Part shown: positions 33,025 through 46,300 of the stretch, piece by piece | Layout of the letters: each line of letters opens with the position of its first letter | Position numbering within the stretch: the stretch's first letter is position 1 | Assembly: GCA_012845835.1 (NCBI GenBank) | Contig: JABAKD010000001.1 | Location: 19,338,890 to 19,402,889 of the forward strand | Direction of reading: 5' to 3' | Origin: Undaria pinnatifida | Lineage: Eukaryota > Sar > Phaeophyceae > Laminariales > Alariaceae | DNA length: 64,000 bases | Made by a program: the position numbers and the translations under genes | Notes under the pieces: generated by a model | Told to the model about the DNA's origin: nothing | Seen by the model: the letters and a program-made list of their open reading frames with translations, nothing else | Databases searched by the model: none

Positions 33025-33305
33025 CTATGCCTAGGTCCGCCAGGCAACTGGTCCTCTGACCCTCGGATATACCGAGGGCGTCGCTGGCTGTACGTTTGTC
33101 CCCGTTGCAAGCCCAAAACTGGAACCAGTTCTGCTCTGCTGTGTGAGAGATCCGCTAACATATGTACGATGGGGTCTCCCCGCCAGACAGTTGGTCCTCT
33201 GACCCTCGGCTACACCAGGTACCTGTACCAGCTTCCAGATACCGAGGATATCAGGTCGACGTTGCAAGCCCAAAACTGGAGCGTGCTCGGTTCTGCTGTG
33301 TGAGA
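33025..33305 (+). repeat. Tandem duplication, about 150 bp
   Basis: TGGTCCTCTGACCCTCGG, GTTGCAAGCCCAAAACTGGA and TTCTGCTGTGTGAGA occur twice in order. Confidence 0.8.
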
Positions 33306-34193
33306 AACACTATCATATATCATTGAGGGTCTCCCTGTATAGCGCTGTTTGGATAGTAACTACTTCCTGTACAATGCCGGTGAAGTCGGTTCGCACGACT
33401 AGAACTCGATATCTAATACTCTGGTACGAAGGGTCGGTACTATACAGCATCCAACAGCTATACTGCCGGTCGCCGGTGGTATGATACTTGCCCTAATGTC
33501 GGCTGGCACAAACCAGCACTGCTGTATAATCAAAACAAGCAGCTATATTCTGGCTCGCTATATTCTTCAACAACACGGCTTGATTACAAGCGTGGAACGT
33601 CTTGTCGGAGACAAAAGCGTTGCCCTGCCCTCATGGCCATGCCTATTGTTGTCGTGGCTCTCATTCAAAGCACGGCATGAACCTCTCGTCTCGAACTACA
33701 ACCAGCAAGATGTACAACAGTGTTAGTAGTACCTGCGCAGAGAAGACCCTGCATGGGATGAAGTTGAACATACCTGATAACATTTTGTGAAGAAAAAAAA
33801 CGTGTTCCGCTTGAAACTTAACAAAAAACAAGCTCACCGGCGTTACTCAAAAGTGAGCAGCTTCCACGCGTTCTTCGGTCGTGATCCCCCACCGTAGGGG
33901 CCTCCCTTCTGCCACGCTATGCGCGTGCCTTCCTCCAGCACCCGCCACGGCTCTACACGCTCTGCACACAGCAGATCAGATACATCAACCCAAGAATGGG
34001 GTCCCCGAAGGCCCTAGGGGGCAAAAAACAAAAACGCCATTTATATCTTTCAAAACCCAGCTTTAGGATTGGATTCTTTTATTCTTTATTTCTCTATTTT
34101 TTTATTCGTGTGTGCTGCGTGCTTCATAGACGCTTCGCAGTTGATAGACACGGGTCTCAAACAAGACAGTTCGTTGGCACAGCAGTGGCACAG

Positions 34194-34216
34194 CAGCAGC
34201 AGCAGCAGCAGCAGCC
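34194..34216 (+). repeat. CAG trinucleotide tract in the Amt 5' leader
   Basis: About seven CAG units end a few bases before the start codon at 34223. The tract lies in the presumed 5' untranslated region. Confidence 0.85.
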
Positions 34217-34222
34217 GTTGCA

Positions 34223-34331
34223 ATGTCAGGTGCCATGGAAGAGCGGCTGGCGCTGCTGGAAGAGAGAACAACGTCTCACAAGATGGCTCTGGATGTCATG
34301 TTCTTGCTGGTCTGCGCCATCTTCGTATTCG
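34223..34331 (+). CDS. amt: Amt exon 1
   Basis: Starts MSGAMEERLALLEERTTSHK and then reads ALDVMFLLVCAIFVF, the first membrane helix. Donor G|gtgtgt, phase 1. A second in-frame ATG lies four codons downstream. The short acidic N-terminus before helix 1 fits eukaryotic Amt proteins. Confidence 0.82.
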
Positions 34332-37300
34332 GTGTGTACACACCACACCAGTAGTGCGATACGAACGAAGGAAGATGATGTGCTGTATGCTGCGGGTTAC
34401 TTGCTGTGTGTTTATCTCACCCACCGCCACTAACTCGTACCTAGAGGGTACCAGGTACTGGTGTGTGCGTGCTGCACCGCTGCGAGTACGCACCCCCGAT
34501 GTTTGCATGAGGCGTACAAGCAGCTTCAGCCATCGATGTTGGAATCATAGCGACGCCACACAGCAACAAACAGGACACCAGCAACTAACTGCCATGATGT
34601 TGTCAACGACCAGCAGGCAGCTGATTTCGTCAACCATGCTGTAGGATATACCCGGTACTCTCGAGTGGGCTCCTCCAACAACCATCAGCCATATATTACA
34701 ATCTCCATTCAAGGATATGGGGATACTAGAGGTAGCCGCAGTCCACACAGCCACAGTCAACGGCAGGTGCTGGCTAGCTAGAGCTTGCCTTGCGAGCACC
34801 CGCATGAGAGATGCGCAAACCCCACTCAAATTCAGCACTTTACCTACAGCACAACCGCACAACACAACAAAACATAATCCATCGCCGGGCAACGTGGCAA
34901 AAGCTAGAAAGCCAAAACGTGAATGATGACGTATGCACGCAAACTGAGCTAAGAAAACATGACCACCTTTTCATTTCATTCTTCACATTTCGCAGTCATC
35001 TATCATACATATTATAAAAATTAAAATACACTCCAGCTGTGAGACCGAATATGTTGTCGAAACTCATCTTTGCAAGCTGTGTGTGATACTCCGATCGCGC
35101 GTATTACGGGTTGTGTGTCCTCATAGGTCGGCGACTCCCCTTGCAACTACAGTGTAGCTAGCAGGGTCAACAGGGTGATGTTAGGCAGTCTGTGCGCGGA
35201 AACTATAAAACCCGTTTCTGAGGAGGACGAAATCTGACAGCTGTGGAAGGAAATGCATCATTTTATCAAATGAATACTGTAAGTCGAATAACCGGTGAGG
35301 GGAGGGCGGAGTTTTGAAGGACGTGGGGGCCTGATTTTGATCAAAAGGGGGGCGGGAGGGGGAGAGGGGGGGGAGGAGATAGGTGGGGCAGGTCAATTTG
35401 TGCGTGGAAACTTTTAATCCTTCTTGTGGGGGAGGGGGGGGTAATGTGCCGGGGGGGGCGGGGGGCGGGGTGGGAGGGCCTTAGGTCGCATAGATGTAGG
35501 GGTTTGCTATGCGCGTGGTGCTAGGTCTAGGCGATGGTGCGGGTGGTGGGGAAGGAGGGGGCGTTAGGGGCGGGGGTGGGTGGGAATTGCAGCAGCGGCA
35601 TGGACGGTTCTAAAACGATAACGAGGCGATATCCAGGGCGTGGAAGTGTTTATTACTCTGGCGGGTTTCGATATTAGAGGTGGGGCTTTTAAGCAAGAGA
35701 AAGCGAGAAAAAAAAAAGGGGGCGGGGGGGGGGGGGGGGAAGGGTTTTCAAGAGGTTTAGGTCACATATAATATTAAAATACACTCCAGCTATGAGATCA
35801 AGGATTTGGTCGACACTGATCTTCGCAACATTGTGTGTGATCCTCCGATCGCGCGTATTTATCATATATATAGGGGCTTGCTATACGCGCGGTGCTGGAT
35901 CTAGGCGATCGTGCGGGGGGTGGGGAAGGAGGGGGCGTTGGAGGGGGGGAGGGGGGATGAATGAAAGCTACGTCATGGATGGCTAGAAAGATAATGACGT
36001 GGTATCAATTGCCTAGAAGTGTGTATTATTCTGGCCGATTTCGATTGTAAGTGGGGCGTTTGAACGAACTGGGCGGGGAACAAAAGGGGGGGGGTGGGGG
36101 GAGGGCGGAGATGAGTTGGAGCTACGGCATGGATGGCTAGATGGATAATGAGATGATATCAGCTGGCTGGTAGTGTTTGCTACTCTGGTAGATTTTGATT
36201 TCAGGTGGGGCGTTTGAACAAGAGGGGTCGCGGGGGGGGGGGGGGGGGGGGCAGCATTTCAATATGTGCGCGAAAACTATAAACCCTTGAAGGGGACGAA
36301 TGTGACGGTTGCAGCACGAAGACACCCCTTTATATCACCCGCCTGGTAATGTTTATTATTCTAGAAGGTTTGATGTTACATGTAGTATGCAACCCAGTTC
36401 TTGGGTGTAGGAAACAACGTGTTAAAAGCTTCATAATTTGTTATTGTACATGGATCGAAAGATAGAATATTTCAATCGATAGGTACAATCATGTAGATAC
36501 CGTTATTTTCTGACATCGCTAATTATAAGAAAGAGATACATATTGCCAAATACAACAGGCGAGGTGATGTGGTCATGCAATGTCACCGCCATTGAGAACG
36601 AACGGGAGAAATGCGAATCGTTATTGTTTTGAAAGGAACGCTTAGTGTACACGCGCTCAACTACGTTACTTCGTTAGTTATACTTCGCTGGGCATAGGTT
36701 GGGAGGCGATCATGCAGACGGTATGTACGGAGTACCTTACGAAATAAGTTGGTAGTGCGGTTTACCGCAATTTTAACATATCTGTCTGTACCTCCTTTTC
36801 ACATTATCATTGTCTCACATGTACGATTTTACGCCTGTGATTTTTGCCGTGCCGATGTGGGGCTCTGAAGTCGCCAACTCTAAGACAGAGGCACATCTTA
36901 CAAATACACCAAGCGAGGTGACGTGGGCATGCGATGTCACCACTATTGAACGCGAGGGTGACTTTACTTCGTTAGGCATATGCTACTGCGTTTGGTAAAG
37001 GTTGTCAGGCGATCATGCAAACGGCCGGAGGCACGAAATACCCTGCGTAATAGGTTGGTAGTGTGGTCTACCACAGTGTTAACATAACTGTCTGTACTTC
37101 TTTTTCACATTGTTATTATCTAGTGTACGATTATACGCCCTGTTTTCTCCCCGCTGTCGTCGAAGATGTTGTGGTCCTGTAGATGTCACGTCCATGTCTG
37201 GTGCTCTTGTTAGTGGTGCTCATGAAAACATGCCCTAGGGTGTAGTAGATGATCGCTGAGTGGTGTTCCTTTTCTTTACATCAAGCCAGGTAGTATATGT

Positions 37301-40300
37301 CAACGCAACCGCTTGCTTGAAAACGACAAATAAATTCCGCACACACCTGATACAGAGGAGACGCGGCCCGAAGATTGCTCAGTATACCGACGGTCAGGAA
37401 CAGGTTATCGAGCAGCGTACTTCATTTTTACTACCGCTCCTCACTCCACCTAAAACACTACGGGCATGCGTTGGACCCAGTTCGCTGATGCCCAAAACCA
37501 ATTGCAAAGGAGGTGATGTGGTGGGCGAATGCTATAATGATGGGCGCTGCTACGATTACCTCGCCTCTTGTTCTGTTTGTTCTTGCGTTCTTGATGAACC
37601 TGTTATTTGGCAACGAGCAGGTTTGACGTATTTTAGGTGTGTGCAAAGACAATATGTAGACTATGCGATGTTTCCTAGTCGTAGGGACCTCAATTGGGAA
37701 TCCAGGGTACATGGGTTCCATGTTTTGACTGGGTTTCGTGTGTAGACGTGTATGTTGTTTTAGAGTGTGGGCATTCTTGGTTGATGTTCTAGACTTCGTT
37801 ATCGTTTTGTTTCAGAGTGGTGTTTTCGAATACATACAGTATTATTTTGTGTCCGCGTGGTTGTTTTAGTTGATGTACGTACATGTATTTAGTCTAGCTA
37901 CTTTCATCTCTGCTTTCATCATTTTGTCTTGTTTTCCCTTTTTTGGCTTTGGCCCTTTCTGTTTTCCTTTTGGGCACAATAATGCCCTTGGGGGCTACAT
38001 ACTGAGGCGATGATGTCGGTATGGACACCGCCGTCGAAGATACAGGAAGCGGAGGACAGACCAGGCAGCAATGCTTCTAACCCTCCATTTAGCTGCGTTC
38101 GGACGCCGGCTGAGGGTGGTCTCATCTACTTTGTACTGTTCTTTTCTGGCTTGATTATTAGTCTAGGCTTTTTCATTCTAGGCTTTTTCATTTTCTTTGT
38201 ATGGGGTATGGGGGCGACGATGACGGTATTGGGAATTAGCCTTTTACGAGGCGTCCGGATTATTATCTAGAATAACGTATGGAAATCGGGGAATATTGTT
38301 ATATATACATGAGTTTAATCTGGTCTACCAATTTTTAAACAAAACAAAATCGATTTCTTCTGGACTCAAAGTTGTATGGGTGTAGGGTTGGGGTTGGGGT
38401 CGAAGTTAGGGTTACAGGGTTAGGGTTGTAGGGTCTAAAGTAGAGTTTTGGGCAGCTTTCGATATTTTCCGTCTCATAATATACTGGAAACACTATTAAT
38501 AGCTAGGAAACACACGTGGGCCAACCCAAATTCCACGATTTCCATATTTTATCCTATATAGTCCTACATGTAAACCCCAGAACTGCGTGCAAAGGGTATT
38601 GGGTATTGAGCGGAGACACAGAATGTCCCCTGCATTTTTTGTTATTTTTGTGCTGCCGACGACGCCACATTGTAAAGGGTATTGGGCGGAGACACAAGAG
38701 TGTCCCCTGCAGGTCTGCCAATTGAGCAGGTCCTCGGAGAGTACTCACTTTCTTAACCTTCTGTTAAGATACGGCCTCGAAAGGCCTGTAATTATCCGAA
38801 TTTGAGATTATTTGGATGGGTTTCGTATGATAAGGTTGGCGTTTTATATTCGGGAAAGTTAGGAAATAGATCGGAGGCGCGTGCCTCCATCTCAGAAGTC
38901 ATCCGGGGCTCTGGTGGAATCGAATAAAGCTACGTCTCTACGACGAAGGCAAAGAAAGTGAGTACTATCCGAGGACCTGCTCAATTGGCAGACCTGCCGG
39001 GGGCACTCTGTGTTCCCACCTTTAAGCTTACAAATGGCGTCGTCGGCAGGAAAATGGTTTTTTTGGGTCGTGGGTTCAAATACCACATTCAGCATAATAA
39101 AACTTTTTCAGGCTTTTTCCCATCATGGCATGTCGAACTTGAAAAATACTCTCCCCGGTATACCCAGGAAAAGAAACGGCTTGAATAATTGACAGGTCCG
39201 CCCGTATATCCGGCCGACCTGCTACCCTGCCGTTTCAGGGGGGGAGAGTGTTATAAGGCTTAGTTCGGGTAAGCTATTGGTTAACCTTTTGCAAGTGGTC
39301 AAACGGACTAATATCCCACTAATACCTTTAAACTTCGTAGAGACGTAGCTTTATTCGATTCCACCAGAGCCCCGGATGGCTTCCGAGATCGGTGGCACGT
39401 GCCTCCGATCTATTTCCGGACTATCCCGAATATAAGACGCCAACTTTATCACACGAAACCCATCCAAATTATCTCAATTCGGATAATTGCAGGCCTTTCG
39501 AGGCGGTATCTGAACATGCGGTCAAGTCGCGGTCTCCTGCACTACTTGCTTTTTTCGTGAAAGTTCATGGGAGCTTTCATGGGAAGCTTCCACGGAGTTC
39601 GTATTGACATCACTCTCGTCAAAAGCAGTGCGCAGGTACATAGACCATGCAGCAATGCTCCTATCGTACAAGAGCAGTAGTAGTATTATGTTATAAGGCT
39701 TAGTTCGGGTGAGCTATTGGTTAAACCTTTGCAAGTAGTCACACGGACTAATACCCCACTAATTCCTTAACAAACAGCGTCGTCTTGGGTTTGTGGGTCG
39801 TGGGTTCGAATCCTACCATCCACAATACAGTAGGTGGCCCTATATAGTGCGGGTCATATAGTGCGGGTCATATAGTGCGGGTGTCCGATATTGTGCGGGT
39901 GAAATCGTTTGGCACAATATAGACCCCTCTATAGTGCGGGTACCGCACTATAGAAAGAGTGCCTTTATAATGCGGGTTCGGCTCAACCAACGACCCTATA
40001 TAGTGCGGGTCTGACGTCACCCCCGCCCTAGATGCGGTCAAACCAACGCGAACACACGCACAAATCACACACAACACACAACCACTCAGAGGTGGGCATC
40101 AATCGAGGACCAGGAGGACGTCATCGAGGCGCAGCAGTTGGATCAGGCGGAAAGCGTGGCAGCGAGCCTGAAGGGCTTGGCGTTGGAGGGGGGCGACTCT
40201 TCGGACAGCCAGGACGAGGAGGATGACGACGGAAACGCTGCAGACGGAAACTTTGGAGGCGGTGCCGCTGAGCCACCGCCGTCGTACGCGGAACTTTCCC

Positions 40301-43300
40301 AATACTTCATCCCCCTGGAAAGCTACGCGGCAGCGTCCGGCTCGGACGAGGCCGGCTACTTGCTCCAGAGGGCACGGATGTTGATGATTGAAGCGCATGC
40401 ATCGAAGTCAACTCGCCAGACTGATGTTAGGGCGTATTTTGACGCGTAGAGCGATGATCGTTTTCGCCGCACGCGCAGTAGCTACTGCCGTTTTTTCTTT
40501 TTTTGCCAGGTCTATCGTTTGTCTGACTTCCATGCGTGGTGAAAGAGAGTTGCGCATTTTCCTTCTTCGTGGCCTTGAAGGCATTGTGTAGTTTTGGATT
40601 TTCTTCGACCAACTGAGTGAGGTAGAGCGCGCGAGAAAAGTAGGGGCTTGGGCTGGACCCTTCTTGTGCTTGTTCTTGCTACAGTACGTAGTTCGTCCCG
40701 TTCTTTTGTTGCTCCGAGCGAGGGTGTCGGGGGTCGTGTTGAAACGGCGTCCCGTTTGGCAAGTTCAGTTGTTTTTCCCGAAGTTGAATTGCTTGGTGAA
40801 CCATGCGATAATTTTCGTACTGTACGTGGTAAAGAAGTGGAACGGCGAAAACAGAATGAACCATCTACGGGACCTTGCACACACAGCCTGTTGGTACGCT
40901 CGGAGTACGAATATGTCATGAACCAAGTACGGTACAGCAGTACTGTCGTGCTGTACCGTCGTTTCACCCGTGTTCAGGATGCGGATACAGTACTGTACTG
41001 TATTCACGGCTGCAATATATATGCTGTCCTCTTCGCATCACAATAGGCGCAGCATCATCAACATCATCAACACCATCAACATCATCATCAACATCATCAT
41101 CATCATCATCATCAACATCACCAACGTCATTAGCATCACCACAAACACCATACTGGTACTTAGTATAGCCCAAAAAGTGCAGCCCCTAACGCGCGATGGC
41201 TGTGGGGTGGGGTGCCGCCGGTAAATTTTCTTTTCCATGCGGAGCCCAGTCATCCACTGTTCTACGGGGACGATTTGTACTTTGTGTTGTTGTTGTCGTC
41301 GACGTGGCCGTGGCTGTGACCGTGGCCGATGATGCTCGACTTTGGTGGAGAATGTCTTAGGGTTAGGGCTAGGGTTTCGGGGAAACACCGTCCATAGTGG
41401 AACTTGTGATGGCACCCAGGGTCTGCGTGGAGAAGTCAGTTCCGACTGGGATCAGGTCTTTGGGTGGGATCACGAGTTCATCAAATATTAAAAAAATGGA
41501 GAATGTGTTTGCAGAAATTTACCATTACCTCAGCTGATGAGCTCTACAGACAGTGATGGAATCAAAACACCATCGATCCACCAACGCATACAGGCTGACG
41601 ATAGTTCCAACCGTCCTGCTCGCGAGGCCGTAGCGACAGGCGTGCACTGCTACATTTTGCAGCTTCATTTGTGTTTTACAATTGAAATCGTTGTATGTGC
41701 CCTAGGTCATGGGAATGCTGCCGTCGGGCATGTCTATGCAGTCTTGCTCAAAACTCTTTTTGGTGGTGAATTGTGGAGGTATTGGCTATTAATAGCTCTG
41801 ATACTTGTGTTAGGATACCTGATGAAAGTTACGCGCTCCGCCTCTCGTAGACCGTGGCGTGACAGGGTCGGAGACGGTGTTTATTTGAGGAGATTTATGC
41901 TCTGAATACCGGTAATGTTTGGAGTTGGTTAGGTACCTCCACCTGACAGTGCCTTGCACGTGCTCGCTGTCTTTTGCCTGCATCCGTTGCGCTGGAGTAG
42001 TCATGCAGTTCGGTTTCGCAGCTCTCGAGGTGGGCAGCGTGCGAGCCAAGAACACCAAGGCTGTGCTTCTTAAGAACATCTCAGACTCTTCCATTGGGTG
42101 AGTTTTTGGCTTAACCCTGTTTCTTGCATAAATTATCCCCCTCGAATTTAAGATATCATAGCGTGGTCATAGACGCGGGTGCACTTTTCTGAATCATTTA
42201 CAGTCGGCGTCTGCTATGAAATAGTAGCTGAATCTCGTCCCAACTAAAGTTAAAGGACGTGGGTTCAAGTCTCACCGCGTACATAGTGCTCGTAGGGGCT
42301 TTTTCTTGCTAACCTCTCACGAGCGGAAAACGCGAGAGCATGAGTTGGCGAAATTCGATGAAAATCGACGAGCATGAAAAAAAAGCTAAAGAGTGGGAAT
42401 GCCGAACCCCGTGCGCGATAAAAATGAAGGTAAGTGCCGGGGGGGAGAAGGGAGGACACCTATGACCAAGGCTTGAAGGTCGCTCAGACTAAATGGCACC
42501 TCGTGCGGTTTGAGCTGTAGAGTAAAAGTGATCGCTTATAAAAAAAAAGTTAAATATTACGGCTGCAGAAAAACAATAGTATTTTATTGTTTATTCTCAG
42601 GTTGGTCAGCACCGAACTGCTGCAGAAATTGGCGAATGATCACGCAGCTTGCAAAGATGAGTATCGATCACTCAATTGGTCGAAATCACATCTGACGTAT
42701 TATGTTCGAGATGTTCGGCACCGACTTAATCATGGGTGCAATCCTGTTGGGCGTTATAACGCGTTTTATTTGGGGGGGGTTGAGAGTTGGACGCGAAGGT
42801 GGCTGTCTCTTTTTGGCTGCCGTTGCCTTTTTCGGGCTGGGCGGGAAGGTGGCGGCTTATTTTTGGCTGCGAAAGAAGGAAGGACGCATGCGAAACGCAC
42901 GGTGAGTTCATGCATTTGCGCGAAAGTTATACGCCGCATGTGGGTTATAGGGCGAACGTACAGCCACAATAGCATCTCTCTGTGCGGAGGTCGCGGCAGC
43001 TTGCACTGACGTTGCGACGGCGGCAAACGAGCAGCATCGTTTGCCGCGGCAACCGGCGTAATTGACCCAGAGGACATACGAATCAACATTGGAAATCCCC
43101 CAATAGAGCCATTTTTTCAATGTAAGCGCCACTTTCCAAACTATCTTTTGTTTTTGTTCTCATCACAAGTCATCTTCACAGACACTTCGGTGCCACCTCT
43201 GCAGCTCCTATAACAGAGTCAGAGTCGCCATCCACATTTCATTGTACAAGTTGAGAAGTGCCGGCTGTCCGGTATAACCCCTGTGAAATGTTTTGGCACA

Positions 43301-46300
43301 GATGGGAACAAGCAGTAGTGCAGCATGCCGAGCAGTGCCGGTTTCCGCTACAGTGCCTTTGTTTCCATCTACAGTGCACATACCGGCGCTATAGAGGGGC
43401 CATTACGGTATGAGGGAGATTGGTAAAAGGGCACTACAGAGGGACGCGTGCCACGATTGGCTTGAAAAATTTTCTGAATGACGGGGCTCCTTGACCCAAA
43501 ATCGTCTGAATTATGCCATCATGCCATCATTTGTTTTGCAATGTTTGTGTTTTTTATGCCTAGGCCATGATTCTGTTCATCGAGTAACACTTGCAGTTTG
43601 CTCGAAAGTAATGTTTTTGTGTGTATAGCTTTGTGAGGTATTGATGTATAGTGTGCATTGATGTATATTGTGTATTGAGGTACTGAGGTGTTTGAAGTAT
43701 ACACCCTAAAAACACCCTAAAACTGAGGAGCCTCGAGTATTTTTTTTCATTTCTACCCATCAGCCTGAGGATACAAAAACAAAGGGTGGTCTTCGTTTCG
43801 CCGACACATTACTACATTGCGTGGGCTGGACGAGGACCTTCTTATGAGGTTGGCAAGACGGTTTCTCGATAATGGTTAGCGAAGTTGAAGTTTAATTGAA
43901 GTTGTGCATAAAGTTGAAGTTGAGGGGTTGGCAGATAGTTCTGCTACGCATTTTTCGGCATCGGTTTTATGTTTTTGATTGTTCTAGGTGTTTTTTTGCC
44001 GCTTGATCACGAGGCGTGTTTTGACGGAATTGGAGAGTTGGGAGACGCTTCTGCCGTTCACTCTTCTCTGCGTCGGTTTGATGGTTTGACGCCTTTTGTT
44101 GACGACGTGCTTCTGCAGGGCGGTGGTATGGTGGCTGGTGGAGTTAGTTGGGAGATAGTTATGCTGCGCATTATTCAGCATTGTCTTTTTTGGTGTTGTG
44201 GGGTTTTCTTGGCCAGCACGCTTTTACAAGGAGGTGGTGCGGTGTCTGGTGGAGTTAGTTGGGAGACAATTCTGCTGTGCATTATTTGGCATCGCATGAA
44301 AGGTTGACCCTTGCTTTCACCCTTGTTTTGACCCTTGTTTTGACCCTTTTGTGTTTTTGCTGCAACGAACGAAAACGCCTTTGTTGTGCAGGGCGGTGGT
44401 ATGGTGGCTGTTCGGATACGGAATCGCCTTCGGGGACAACTCTAGGTAAGACTACATCCATAATTTTTTCAATTCTACTTGCGCGTTCAATCACGCATCG
44501 TGATACCGTTACGTGGTATCACTCCGACAATAAAAACTAGCTCAATACGAAAAATCACAAACAGAAACTCTCGATATATGGAGTTAAGGCATTGCGCTGC
44601 ACCTATCATTAACCCAAGACTCGTTTATAGCCCTATTCACATGCAGATGTATCAAACTATTAAAGTATCCATTGGTTGATCTGGGGATGTTTGTTTGTCA
44701 TCCCCTCCCTAAAATCTCGGAGTTTAGCACAGTTTTCGAGCGTTGTTCATATCGAGCTTGTATTTTTCAGGGCTTTTCGCGGGTCGGGTCAAATCTCGCG
44801 GGTCGGGTCGGGTCGGGTCGGGTCGGGTCGGGTCGGGTCGGGTCGGGTCGGGTCGGGTCGGGTCGGGTCGGGTCGGGTCGGGTCGGGTCGGGTCGGGTCG
44901 GGTCGGGTCGGGTCGGGTCGGGTCGGGTCGGGTCGGGTTTGGTCGGGTCGGGTCAGCTGAATTTGGACACGTGTTGACCCGACCCAACCCGACCCGCGAG
45001 AATTTCGAGACGTCTTGACCCGACCCGACCCGACCCGCGAGATTTTGAAAACCTCCTGGTCCGACCCCACCCGACCCGCGAGAATTTGAAAACCTCCTGC
45101 CCCGACCCGACCCGACCCGACCCGCGAGATTCTGAAATCCTCCTGACCCGACCCGACCTTACCCGCCATAATTCGGGTGACCCGCGAGATGCGGGTTTCA
45201 TGCGGGTCAGGTCGACTTGACGCGTGACATTTCTCACGGGTCGAAGTCGAAAAGTCACGGGCCAAAGCATGTATATACCTCGGTCGGTTGGTTGGTCCTT
45301 GGTCCCTCGCACGTTTCCCAGGATGTCGTGTTCTCTGGGTTTTTTACCGACATTTTCTGCAGCTGATGATTATGTCATGTGGTGTGCGCGCGAAAAATAG
45401 GAAAGAAACCGCAACCCACGTGCATGGGCATGCCCGTACCGCTAGACCACCGGGTCGACCCGACGAGCGACCCGACGAGCGACCTAGTTATAAGTTATAA
45501 GTGCAATCTCCGGCCCCGACAAGCAGCCTAGCTGTATGTACCGCCTCCGGCAGCAGCCCACAACTGGGCGGTGGATCTGTCAGCAGGGGCTGCGATCCGC
45601 GAGGATGCGTTGTCTGCTGCTGGTGCTTGTTGCTGCCAGGGTGCTGCTGCTGCTGTGCTGCTGCTGCTGCTGCTTCTGCTTCGACGACGACTGCTCTTCT
45701 TGCTTTTTTGCGTTTGGTCACATTTCGTACTAGTATGATATTTCTCGAGCTAGCTACTACTGCTGTATCTATCTTCTATCTGTGCAGTCTCCAGCCCCGG
45801 TAAGCAGCCTAGCTGAGCCGCCTCCGGCAGCAAGCCCACAACTAGGGCGGTGGGTCTGTCAGCAGGGGCTGCGATCCGCGAGAATCCGGGGTCTGCTGCT
45901 GCTGCTGCTGCTGCTTCGACGACGACTGCCCTCCCTTGCCTTTTTACGTTTGTTCACATTTCGTACTGGTATGACCGTAATATTACTACTGTTGTTACGG
46001 CTTCAGCAGGTACGGGATTCGCGTCACACTGCTGTATGCCTTGGTACGAGTAGCTAGGGGTACTGCCTGGTGATTTTTCTGCATGCTGTGATGATATATG
46101 ATCAAAGCGTCGGCACGAGGGAGGCAGGAAGCGGAAATGTTTGTATTTGATTTGCGGACCCGCGGGCCCGATCCGCGGGGCGCCTGCACGGCATCAATGG
46201 CTCTCAGCTGTAAGTTTGACAAAGGCGGATCCGCGGGCCAGATCCGCGGGTTTGACCCGCGGGTCAGCCCAAAATAACTCGCGGGTCATTATGGCTTGAC

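Noticed and set aside
37260-37745. 161-codon open frame in Amt intron 1
   Set aside because: No recognisable domain, next to tandem-duplicated noncoding sequence; not enough to call a gene.
39690-39830. tRNA gene with intron
   Set aside because: A- and B-box-like words about 90 bases apart, but no closing acceptor stem, and the halves also occur separately nearby.
41537-41905. Open frame just before Amt exon 2 as a possible N-terminus
   Set aside because: Exon 1 at 34223 encodes a proper first helix in the right phase; this frame gives no helix fitting VMQFGFAALE and no phase-1 donor was found.
44672-45312. Open frames with VGSGRVGSGR or TRPDPTRPDP repeats
   Set aside because: Translations of the (GGGTC)n array in the hAT-like element.
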